Shown here: positions 8,419 to 16,400 of the stretch, piece after piece
Layout of the letters: every line of letters begins with the position of its first letter
Numbering within the stretch: position 1 is the first letter of the stretch
Source: Oscillospiraceae bacterium
Lineage (GTDB): Bacteria; Bacillota; Clostridia; Oscillospirales; UBA929
Direction of reading: 5' to 3'
Length of the DNA: 64,000 bases
NCBI GenBank assembly: GCA_009784085.1
Contig: WRCJ01000001.1
Coordinates: 5,846-69,845 of the forward strand
Notes under the pieces: model-generated
Seen by the model: only the letters and a program-made list of their open reading frames with translations
What the model was told of the DNA's origin: nothing
The model's database searches: none
Made by a program: the position numbers and the translations under genes

Positions 8419-9093
8419 CTATTGTATCAGAAAATGCCACGCAGGTAAAGGGGGGGGGGCAGGGGAGGCTGGGGCAGGGGAGCGTCGGCGTTTCCGCATG
8501 GCGGCGCGTTCCGCGCGATGCCCCGCGATGATACCGAGGGCGGACAGGGACAGAATTTCCAACGCCTCCTGGTAGACAAGCTTGGCGAACCGTCGTTTCA
8601 CCCGCGTTCCGGACAGCGTGTATGTATAGATAAACGCGATGAGCCTCCCGATATCCTCTTCCGCCCTCCCGAAAGCACGTTCCTCAAAATCGACGCTGGA
8701 CACGCGTCCGTTCTCGATGATGAAATTGCGTCCGTTCACATCGCCGCGAATCTCGCCACCGGGCATGTATCCCACGGCCTGGTAAAAATCCGCAAACCAG
8801 GAGCACAGCCCCCGGGCGGCCTCGACAAGCGTGGCCTCGACGAGCGAGGCGTCGCAGGAACCAGATTCGGTTTCCCTGTGCGCCAAAAAATCCGGGATCG
8901 TCTCGCCGGGGATGTATTCCATCACAAGTTCCGATCCCCGCTGAAAGAGGAGCTCCGGGACGCGCAAGCCCGCCCGATGGTACGTCCGCAAGAGCGAAGC
9001 CTCGGCGGCGGCGGCTTGGACGCTGGCATGGCACTTGATGACGCGGTCGCCTTCACGGTACACGCGATGGCGTTTGGAAACAAAGAGTTCCAC
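8419..9093 (-). CDS. Small protein-kinase-fold protein (APH/RIO-like)
   Basis: A 224-residue protein with a compact kinase fold. It has VIKCHA (candidate ATP-binding Lys), ELVMEYIPGETIP (hinge), RGDVNGRNFII (catalytic loop with Asp and Asn) and SSVDFE (metal-binding Asp). This resembles small aminoglycoside-phosphotransferase or RIO/LPS-kinase-like proteins rather than Hanks kinases. It starts with GTG only 3 bp after the mobB stop codon and is the last gene of the ecfA1-ecfA2-ecfT-mobB run. The C-terminal tail is Pro/Ala-rich and low in complexity. The substrate is unknown. Confidence 0.75.
   Translation of the reverse strand: MELFVSKRHRVYREGDRVIKCHASVQAAAAEASLLRTYHRAGLRVPELLFQRGSELVMEYIPGETIPDFLAHRETESGSCDASLVEATLVEAARGLCSWFADFYQAVGYMPGGEIRGDVNGRNFIIENGRVSSVDFEERAFGRAEEDIGRLIAFIYTYTLSGTRVKRRFAKLVYQEALEILSLSALGIIAGHRAERAAMRKRRRSPAPASPAPPPLPAWHFLIQ
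8421..8449 (-). promoter_or_regulatory. Promoter for the DUF1015 gene
   Basis: On the minus strand: -35 TTTACC (8449-8444), 17-bp spacer, -10 TACAAT (8426-8421). It overlaps the last codons of the kinase-like gene. Confidence 0.6.
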
Positions 9094-9096
9094 TTT

Positions 9097-9591
9097 TTAG
9101 CAACAGCTCCCTACCATGTGAACTATCAGATCGACCAGGGGCTTCGCGTCCGGGATGGCCGATCGCGCCGGGATGCCGCGATACTCCGAGATCCCCGCCG
9201 CTACCTTGCCCGAAACGCAGAATACGCGATCGCCCAGGACCAGATCCTCCACGCTATGGGCCGTCTCGACGATTGGCACGGCGATGTCCCGCACGCCTTC
9301 CAACACAACATAGTCGAACCCGTGATAAAAGGCGAGGATTTCTTCCATGCCCAGCTTGCGGGGAAACAGGACACCGGTTTCCCGCAACCCCCTGGCGGTG
9401 ACGATCTCGGCGCCCGCCCTGCGGTGGCGGGCGGTGTTGCTGGCAGGGTTCGGATCGAGGGTAAATGTTTCGGCATGGATTTCCTTGACGGAACCCACTT
9501 TGTATCCCCGGCGGACAAGCTCCGCTATCACCGCCTCGATGGTCGTGGTCTTGCCACTGCCGGAGGGGCCGCAAACGCTGAACACCTTCAA
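9097..9591 (-). CDS. mobB: Molybdopterin-guanine dinucleotide biosynthesis protein B
   Basis: MobB is a P-loop GTP-binding adaptor that helps MobA attach GMP to molybdopterin. The N-terminus FSVCGPSGSGKTTTIEAVI contains the Walker A motif, followed by GYKVGSVKEIHAE and the family pattern DPNPASNTARHRRAGA. TTG at 9591 is preferred because AAGGGGGTGG is well spaced upstream; GTG at 9600 is the alternative. No other molybdenum-cofactor gene is in the window, so a stand-alone GTPase of the MobB fold cannot be excluded. It lies 13 bp downstream of ecfT. Confidence 0.85.
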   Translation of the reverse strand: MKVFSVCGPSGSGKTTTIEAVIAELVRRGYKVGSVKEIHAETFTLDPNPASNTARHRRAGAEIVTARGLRETGVLFPRKLGMEEILAFYHGFDYVVLEGVRDIAVPIVETAHSVEDLVLGDRVFCVSGKVAAGISEYRGIPARSAIPDAKPLVDLIVHMVGSCC

Positions 9592-9604
9592 TCCAACCAC
9601 CCCC

Positions 9605-10345
9605 TTATAATACTATGATGACCGCGCCGGTCAACAGGGCAAGTGTACCGCTTACGGCGAGAAGGGCATGATCCCTGGCGTCCATGGTAAGCGTAAAGTA
9701 ACTGGTGCGCCGGGGATACGCCCTGAACCCCCGCATTTCCATGGACAGCGCGAGGGCGCGCGCAGACAGCAAGCTCCCGGCCACGGCGGGCGCCGTGAGG
9801 TATAGATAGACGCGCAGCCGCCGCCGCAACTTCAGTTCTTTGATCACGACGCCGCGCAGGGCCAGGGCGGTCAACCTGTCGCGCATCTCCTCCCCCAACA
9901 GCGGCACGAAGCGCAGGCCCACAGACACCATGTAGGCGATTTCATAGGGCAGTTTGAGCTGTATCATCCCTTGGATGAGTTCCCGCGCGCGATAGGCCGA
10001 AAACAAAGAACCGCCCAACAATAAAATAGCCAGTCGGCCGAACACAACCAAGCCTTGCGTCAGGCCGCCGGAGGACAGCAAGATCACCGGGCCGGCGCGA
10101 AGCCAGATGGCGCCGGCGGGCGAAAAGACACTCCGCAACAACGCGATGACGAGGGCTGTCTGCCATAACCGCTTCATCCGCCGCAGATTTTTCGGCAAAC
10201 TGACGCGCCAATAGACAACCGCCGCCAGCGCCATCGCCAGGATCGCGGCGATATGCCAGATGTCCTGCGCCAGAACCGCAAACAGGGAAAGATAACCCGC
10301 CCACGCGAAGGCGGCGCGCGGATCGGGCGGCTTGGCATCCCTCAT
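9605..10345 (-). CDS. ecfT: ECF transporter transmembrane component EcfT
   Basis: The T component of an energy-coupling-factor vitamin or metal importer. It has several hydrophobic segments, then the cytosolic coupling region with LALRGVV and SMEMRGFRAYPRRTSY; the ARG/MRG-type signatures contact the two ATPases. The start overlaps the ecfA2 stop in an ATGA arrangement, indicating coupled translation. No substrate-binding S component is encoded nearby, which fits a shared (group II) ECF module serving S proteins encoded elsewhere. Confidence 0.93.
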   Translation of the reverse strand: MRDAKPPDPRAAFAWAGYLSLFAVLAQDIWHIAAILAMALAAVVYWRVSLPKNLRRMKRLWQTALVIALLRSVFSPAGAIWLRAGPVILLSSGGLTQGLVVFGRLAILLLGGSLFSAYRARELIQGMIQLKLPYEIAYMVSVGLRFVPLLGEEMRDRLTALALRGVVIKELKLRRRLRVYLYLTAPAVAGSLLSARALALSMEMRGFRAYPRRTSYFTLTMDARDHALLAVSGTLALLTGAVIIVL

Positions 10346-11151
10346 GCCGGCAGCACCCTCCCCTCTATCATACGGAAAGATATCGAGGCCACATCACGGG
10401 CAAATCGCGTGTCATGACCAATGACAAGAATCCCCGCGCCCTGTTTAACCAGACGACGTACCGTATCTCCCAGAATGCCTTTCCGCCGATTATCCAAACC
10501 TGTCGTCGGCTCGTCCAACACGAGGTATTGGGGATCCTGCATCAACAGGGCCGCCAAGGCCAGCCTCTGTTTTTCCCCCCGGCTGAGCGTGAAGGGGGAG
10601 GCTTCGGCCAGCGTCGCCAGCCCAAAACGATCCAGCATGGCACTCGCCGCCTCGATAGCCTGTTGCGGCGGCATACCTGTAAGCGTTAGGGGAAACGTCA
10701 GCTCTTCGGCCACCGTGGGGGCGAAAAGCTGCCTTTCCGGCGCCTGAAAAAGATAGCCCACGCGGCGTCCAAAGCGGCCCAACGGCCAGCCGGCGGTGTC
10801 CTCCCCATCGATCAGCACCCGCCCCCTGTCGGGTCGGAGAAGCCCCGCCATCAGTTTCCCCAGCGTCGTCTTTCCGCTCCCGTTTGCGCCCGAAAGCGCG
10901 GCGCACACCCCGGCGCGAAGGGAGAACGAAGGGACATCCAGCAAAAAGGCATGGCCGCCCGGATATGGTTGCGGCTGTGGATCCGGTCGCAGTCCCGGAT
11001 ACGGTTGCGGCCGTGGTTGATCCGTATCCGGACGCGATTGCGGTTGCGCCGGTCGCGCGCGCGATTGCGCGTGCGGTTGCGGCCAGTCCGGATACGCATA
11101 CCGTATGTCGAGCAGGGAAAGCTTCGCGTCCCCCGCGTCAGGCGGCGCCAT
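10342..11151 (-). CDS. ecfA2: ECF transporter ATPase EcfA2, with a low-complexity insertion
   Basis: The second ATP-binding subunit of the ECF transporter. Walker A (LSGANGSGKTT), Q-loop (YLFQAPERQLFAP), signature (LSRGEKQRLALA), Walker B (YLVLDEPTTGLD) and the switch His (IGHDTRF) are all present. The ATG at 11151 or the nearby GTG/TTG codons could start it; a 9-bp tandem repeat separates it from the ecfA1 stop. Between the first two beta strands, where family members have a short turn, sits an Arg/Pro/Gln/Asp-rich insert of about 45 residues (about 10955-11085). The frame upstream of 11163 is a chance extension across ecfA1. Confidence 0.92.
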   Translation of the reverse strand: MAPPDAGDAKLSLLDIRYAYPDWPQPHAQSRARPAQPQSRPDTDQPRPQPYPGLRPDPQPQPYPGGHAFLLDVPSFSLRAGVCAALSGANGSGKTTLGKLMAGLLRPDRGRVLIDGEDTAGWPLGRFGRRVGYLFQAPERQLFAPTVAEELTFPLTLTGMPPQQAIEAASAMLDRFGLATLAEASPFTLSRGEKQRLALAALLMQDPQYLVLDEPTTGLDNRRKGILGDTVRRLVKQGAGILVIGHDTRFARDVASISFRMIEGRVLPA

Positions 11152-11169
11152 GCGCAAACCCACACCCTG

Positions 11170-11196
11170 TGTCCCATGTGTCCCATGTGTCCCATG
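11170..11196. repeat. Tandem repeat, three 9-bp units at the ecfA1/ecfA2 junction
   Basis: Three perfect copies of TGTCCCATG (plus strand) between the ecfA1 stop and the ecfA2 start. The period is a multiple of three, so copy changes do not shift the frame. Confidence 0.85.
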
Positions 11197-11198
11197 TG

Positions 11199-11963
11199 TC
11201 ACCTGTGTCCCGCTTCCCCCATCGGGAGAACCACCTCCCTGTCCGCCGTCGACAGATTCCCCTCGTCGTGGTCGGCTATGATAACCGTAACCCCCGTCCC
11301 CCGTAGCCCTGCGACGTGAGCCGTCAGCCGCGCGGCGCCCTCCTCGTCCAGCTGGGAAAAGGCTTCGTCCAGCAAGAGGATGCGCGGGCGCAACGCCAAC
11401 ACCGCCGCCAGGACAACCAGTTGCCGCTGCCCGCCGGATAGATGCTTCGGGGAGGCTAATCTGTATGGCGCAAGCCCTGTCAGGGCAAGGCTTTCCGCGA
11501 TGCGCACAGCCATTTCCCCTTTGGCAAGGCAGATGTTTTCCAGCCCGAAGGCGATTTCGTCCTCCACGGTATCGCAAAACAACTGTGTCTCCGGATCCTG
11601 GAACACGATACCCGTGGTTTGCGCCAATTCGCCCCGGGACATCTTCGATACCTGCTTGCCGAAGAGGCGGACGATCCCGGCCGTTTCGGCGTAGATGCTC
11701 CGGGGGATCAGCCCGCAGAGGCAGTGGAGCAGGGTGGATTTCCCGCTGCCCGACTCCCCGCGCACCGCAACGCATTCCCCTGCCTGAGCCGTTAGCGAAA
11801 ACCCCGTCAGCAACGGAGGCCGCTGGGGGTACCGCACCGACAGGCCGTCTATCTCGACAGCCGGAACTGCGGCATCCCTGACGCGCCGCCCAGGTGGCGT
11901 ATCGCATTCGTAGGGCGCGGCATCCCTGACGCGCCGACCAGGTTTGATTTGGGAAATATACAT
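11199..11963 (-). CDS. ecfA1: ECF transporter ATPase EcfA1, N-terminus made by repeats
   Basis: The first ATP-binding subunit of the ECF transporter. Walker A is RGESGSGKST, the Q-loop is VFQDPETQLFCDTVEDEIAFGLEN, typical of EcfA, the signature is LSGGQRQL, and Walker B is ILLLDEAFSQLD with Ala in place of the common Pro after DE. The family domain begins at about residue 34 (VEIDGLSVRY). Before it lie two copies of a repeat-derived peptide containing RRVRDAA, produced by family A palindromes read in frame. It is possible that translation really starts inside or after the repeats. This is the first gene of the ecf-mobB run. Confidence 0.9.
   Translation of the reverse strand: MYISQIKPGRRVRDAAPYECDTPPGRRVRDAAVPAVEIDGLSVRYPQRPPLLTGFSLTAQAGECVAVRGESGSGKSTLLHCLCGLIPRSIYAETAGIVRLFGKQVSKMSRGELAQTTGIVFQDPETQLFCDTVEDEIAFGLENICLAKGEMAVRIAESLALTGLAPYRLASPKHLSGGQRQLVVLAAVLALRPRILLLDEAFSQLDEEGAARLTAHVAGLRGTGVTVIIADHDEGNLSTADREVVLPMGEAGHR
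11868..11935 (+). repeat. Two family A palindromes inside the 5' end of ecfA1
   Basis: A truncated copy (11868-11887) and a full copy (GTAG 11910-11913, hairpin 11914-11935). Both are read in frame on the minus strand as part of EcfA1. Confidence 0.88.
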
Positions 11964-11984
11964 TGGGTTATGTCCCTTGTATCT

Positions 11985-13289
11985 TTATAGATAGTTTTCC
12001 AAATTGAACAATACATACAACGGCGCATTCAGTAAACCATTGTCCATTCTTAAATTTGACAATGCGGTGCGGATTGCTATTTGCGGTTTAAATTTTTCCC
12101 GATAGATTTTAAGGCTTTGTGCTTTCAGATTTTCGCCCGCTTTCACCTCAACAGGATAGATGTTCTTCTTATCGGCGAAAACAAAATCAAGCTGTGCCGT
12201 CGCGTCCGAAGTCCAATAGTAAATGCTTCTGATAAAGTCCTTTGACACAAGCTCGGATAATACGAATTGCTCCGAAAGCGCGCCCTTGTATTCCTCAAAT
12301 ACTTTCATATTGTCTAAAATGGCGTCCGGCGATAATTCACTGAGCACACGGAGCAAGCCGACATCAACGTGATACAGCTTGAACGCTTTTAAGTCCTCGT
12401 AGGATTTAAGCGGCATCGCGGCTTTTGATATTCTACCTACCTTGTGAAGGAGCCCCGCGTCCAACAGCCACAGTAATGCTTCTTCATATTCTCTCGCTCT
12501 CGCGCCCTCACGCACCAATCCATATATGAATTTCTTATTTTCTTTCGCAAGCTGTGAAGGTATGCTATTCCATAAATGACGTATCTTTGGTATAACATTC
12601 GCCGGGGGGTGTTTGGAAAAGTCGTTCTCATAAGTCGCTAAAATACCAAGCTGTGTTGCTTCCAACTCTGAAAAATCCTTTGTATCAAGCCATGTGCTGA
12701 CCGCACTCGGCATGCCGCCGACAATAAAATACATCTTCAAGTAATCGGTCATCTTGTCCGTAATCGCTTTCGGCAGTTCATGCAAGCCCTCTTTGCGGAC
12801 GAAATCAACCAAACCCTGCTCGTTGTTTGCCATTAAATATTCTTCAAAATTGAGCGGATATAATGTCAAGAAATCTACCTTGCCGACGGGAAAAGATGTG
12901 CCTTTGTGGAGCGCGACACCAAGCAATGAGCCTGCACAACATATAGCGTATTCCGGTGCAGTTTCCGCAAAATATTTCAGCGAGGTAAGCGCACGGGGGA
13001 GTTCCTGTACTTCGTCAAAAATCATCAGCGTTTCCTGCGGTTTGATTTTCTTGCCGTGCAACGCTCCTAAGATTTCTATTATCCTTTGCGGTGATATGTC
13101 ACCTTCAAAGGTTTCTTTTAAGTTGGGTGCTTTTTCAAAGTTGATATACAGCACATCGCTGAACTCAGTTCTGCCAAACTCTTTCAGCAACCACGTTTTA
13201 CCCACTTGACGCGCGCCCTTTAATATTAACGGCAAGCGTCTTTTCTTATTCTTCCACCCAATCAGTTCTTGCATTAAAAGTCTTTGCAT
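11985..13289 (-). CDS. AAA ATPase with DUF4143 C-terminal domain
   Basis: A member of the large family of P-loop ATPases joined to a DUF4143 nuclease-like domain; their role is unclear. Walker A is ILKGARQVGKTWLL, Walker B is LMIFDEVQELP, and a sensor region is CAGSLLG. The C-terminal half contains YYWTSDATAQLDFVFADKKNIYPVEVKAG, with the Asp and EVK residues of a PD-(D/E)xK-like core. ATG 13289 is chosen because a consensus promoter occupies the upstream frame (-35 at 13346-13341, -10 at 13323-13318). The gene is clearly more A+T-rich than both neighbours, suggesting transfer. These proteins have been linked to mobile or defence DNA, but nothing else here shows that. Confidence 0.9.
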   Translation of the reverse strand: MQRLLMQELIGWKNKKRRLPLILKGARQVGKTWLLKEFGRTEFSDVLYINFEKAPNLKETFEGDISPQRIIEILGALHGKKIKPQETLMIFDEVQELPRALTSLKYFAETAPEYAICCAGSLLGVALHKGTSFPVGKVDFLTLYPLNFEEYLMANNEQGLVDFVRKEGLHELPKAITDKMTDYLKMYFIVGGMPSAVSTWLDTKDFSELEATQLGILATYENDFSKHPPANVIPKIRHLWNSIPSQLAKENKKFIYGLVREGARAREYEEALLWLLDAGLLHKVGRISKAAMPLKSYEDLKAFKLYHVDVGLLRVLSELSPDAILDNMKVFEEYKGALSEQFVLSELVSKDFIRSIYYWTSDATAQLDFVFADKKNIYPVEVKAGENLKAQSLKIYREKFKPQIAIRTALSNLRMDNGLLNAPLYVLFNLENYL

Positions 13290-13317
13290 ACACACCACAT
13301 CACATTTTTCTAACCAA

Positions 13318-13346
13318 ATTATATCGGCGCAATCACGTTTTGTCAA
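13318..13346 (-). promoter_or_regulatory. Consensus promoter for the AAA/DUF4143 gene
   Basis: Minus strand: -35 TTGACA (13346-13341), 17-bp spacer, -10 TATAAT (13323-13318), both perfect. Just upstream is a TTTCAC/GTGAAA inverted repeat (13366-13383), a possible operator. Confidence 0.8.
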
Positions 13347-13409
13347 TCAATGTTTTGTGTTCCTTTCACATGTAAGTGAAATATGCCCCATTTTGGCTGT
13401 AATCAATCC

Positions 13410-16400
13410 CTACTTGAAGTAGCCCACGCCGCCCGCAAACAGCGGCTGTATCTTATCACCCGGGATGTTTTTGGCAAGATGGGGGCCATATCTCTCGGCA
13501 TGGCCCATTTTGCCCAGCACCCGCCCATCCGGGCTGGTGATCCCTTCGACGGCGCACAGGGAGCCGTTGGGATTCACTTCGATATCCATGGAGGGGATTC
13601 CCGCAGCGTCGCAATACTGGAAGGCGACCTGGCCCTGCCGGATGAGCTCCCCTATCCGCTCCTGGCTGGCCATAAAGCGGCCCTCGCCGTGGGCGATGGG
13701 GATCACATGGCGTTGCCCCACCTCGCAACGCGACAGCCATGGCGACAACACCGAGGACACGCGCGTCGTGATATACCGCGATCGATAGCCCAGCGTGTTG
13801 TAGGTCAGCGTGGTATCCAGCCGCCCGGGGGGCAGGATATCCCCAAAGGGGACCAACCCCAGCTTGATGAGCCCTTGAAAGCCGTTGCATATGCCCAGAA
13901 CCAGGCCGCTGTCGGCCAGCAGGGCGCGCACGGCCGCAGTCAGGCGGGGGTGCCGAAAGAAAGCGGCGATAAACTTGCCCGACCCGTCCGGCTCGTCCCC
14001 CGCCGAAAAGCCGCCGGGGATAAACAAGATTTGCGCGTCCGCCAACGCCTTCGCCATGGCTTCGGCCGACTCGGCCAGTTGCGCGGGCGTCAGATTGCGC
14101 AACACCAAGACCGTGGTATCGGCGCCGGCGCGTTCCATCGCGGCCGCCGACTCGTACTCGCAGTTGGTACCCGGGAAAACAGGGATCACGGCCCGGGGCC
14201 GCGCGCCCTGTACGGGGAATTGCCGCTTAGGGGCGCGGGCGGTGAACGCTATGGGGGGCGCCATGGGGGGCGCTTTATCCGCCGCAACCGTCCCATCGAC
14301 CGTAGCCGCCGTACCCGCCCCATCAACCGCACCCGTCACCGCACCCGTAGCCGCCGCCGTAGCCGCATCCCTATCCGCGCGTCGCGCCGACTGCCGGCCA
14401 TGTGTCACGCCTGTGCCCGTGGGGAACACCGACTCCAACGGCGCTTCCCACGCGGCGCGTATAGCCGTCAGGGGCAGGATGGTTTTTCCAAAGACCAGCT
14501 TGCCGGTGTCTTCCGTGCGGCCCAGCAGGACGGCGCCGGGCAGCGCGTCATCTTCGGCGGTTTCAAAAACAATCGATCCGGCGGTTTTGTCGAACCAGCT
14601 AAAATCCGTGGGCAACTCGGCGGCGCAAAACCCTATCATATTGCCCAAGCTCATCAGCAACGCCGCCCCCGCCGATCCGCCCTCGCCGGCTGTCATCGCC
14701 GACAGCACCCGCCCCTCGTTGCATAGCGCGAGAAACGCATCCCAATTGGCCAAAAGGGCGCCGTAATCTATCATCCCCATGGAATCCAGCGCCTTTGGCG
14801 CGGGCAGAAGCCATATGTTGTGACCCGCCCCCTTCCACTCGGGGGACAGCACCTGTCCGGCGGACGCTGTGGTGACGGCAAAGGAGATGAGCGTCGGCGG
14901 GACGTCCCTATCCATAAACGATCCGGACATGGAATCCTTCCCGCCGATAGCCGCGATGCCCAAACCACATTGCGCCTCGAAGGCGCCCAACAGCGCGGCC
15001 AGGGGCAACCCCCAGCGCACTGGATCCTCCCGCAGGCTGGGGAAGTATTCCTGCAAGGTGAGATAGGTCCCCTCGCGGGTACAACCGGCCGCCACCAAAC
15101 GCGACGCCGATTCCACCACCGCCCAGCGGGCCGCGCCGAAGGGATCGCGCCTCGCCCGCTCCGGATCATAGGCGCAACTCATGACGCTACATGTGTCCGT
15201 TTCCGCCCGCGCCACCGGCAGTAAAGCGGCCATGACCTGCGTGGGCGTCAATCGATGCGCCCCGCCATGCGGCACAAGCACGGAACCCGCGCCAATCGTA
15301 CTATCGAACTTCTCGACCAATCCCTTTTGCGAGCAAAAATTCAAATCGGCCGCGAGCATCAACAGATCGGCCGCGAATTCACAATCTTCCACTTCGGAGC
15401 CAACCTCGGACCTCGCCTCGGAATCCGCCTCGGGGCCCACCTCAGGGCCCGCCTCGGGACGCCCGGCATCCTGCATTTTCAACTTTGCGCTGGGGACAAG
15501 GGCGCTTGCCGTCTTGGGTGCGCCGTTTGTACCCAGGAACTCGCGGGAGATATCCACGACGGTCTGCCCCCGCCAGCGCATGATGAGCCGCTTATCTTTG
15601 ATCACCTTGGCCACGGCGGTGGCCTCCAGATTCTCGGCGCGGGCGGCCTGGTAGAAGGGGAGTACATCGCGCATCGCCACCACCACGGCCATGCGCTCCT
15701 GGGATTCCGATACAGCCAACTCCGTGCCGTCCAGGCCCTCGTATTTCTTGGGGATCAGATCGAGATTGATCTCCAAGCCATCCGCCAGCTCGCCAATGGC
15801 CACCGACACGCCGCCCGCGCCAAAATCGTTACAGCGGCGTATCAGGCGGGCTACCTCCGGATTCCTGAACAGCCGTTGCATCTTGCGCTCCTCGGGCGGG
15901 TTGCCCTTTTGCACCTCGGCCGCGCAGGCGGTCACCGATCGTCCGTCATGGCTCTTGGACGAACCGGTGGCGCCGCCGATGCCATCCCGCCCGGTGCGGC
16001 CCCCCAGCAAGATGACCAGGTCGCCGGGCTCCGGATCCGCCCGGACAACGGACGATGCCGGCGCGGCGCCCACCACCGCCCCCAGCTCCATGCGCTTGGC
16101 AAGGAACCCGCTGTGGTAGTGTTCGCGCACAAAACCGGTGGCCAGACCGATTTGGTTGCCGTAGGAAGAATACCCCGCCGCCGCCGTGACGGTCAGTTTG
16201 CGCTGGGGCAACTTCCCGGGCAGTGTGTCTCCCACGGGGCGGCGCGGATCGCCCGCGCCGGTGACGCGCATGGCATGGTATACGTAAGCCCTCCCGGACA
16301 ACGGATCCCGGATGGCGCCGCCGATGCAGGTTGCCGCGCCGCCAAAAGGCTCGATTTCGGTGGGATGGTTGTGGGTCTCGTTTTTGAACAGCAACAGCCA

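Noticed and set aside
8518..9618. 366-codon plus-strand open frame
   Set aside because: Antisense to the kinase-like gene and mobB; composition typical of a shadow frame.
11163..11907. N-terminal 248 codons of the open frame ending in ecfA2
   Set aside because: This part crosses ecfA1 in another frame and has no ABC motifs. The ecfA2 domain starts only after the 9-bp repeat.
13290..13346. TTG start of the AAA/DUF4143 gene at 13346
   Set aside because: That TTG is part of a perfect -35 box, and the -10 box lies in the same stretch. Translation must start downstream.
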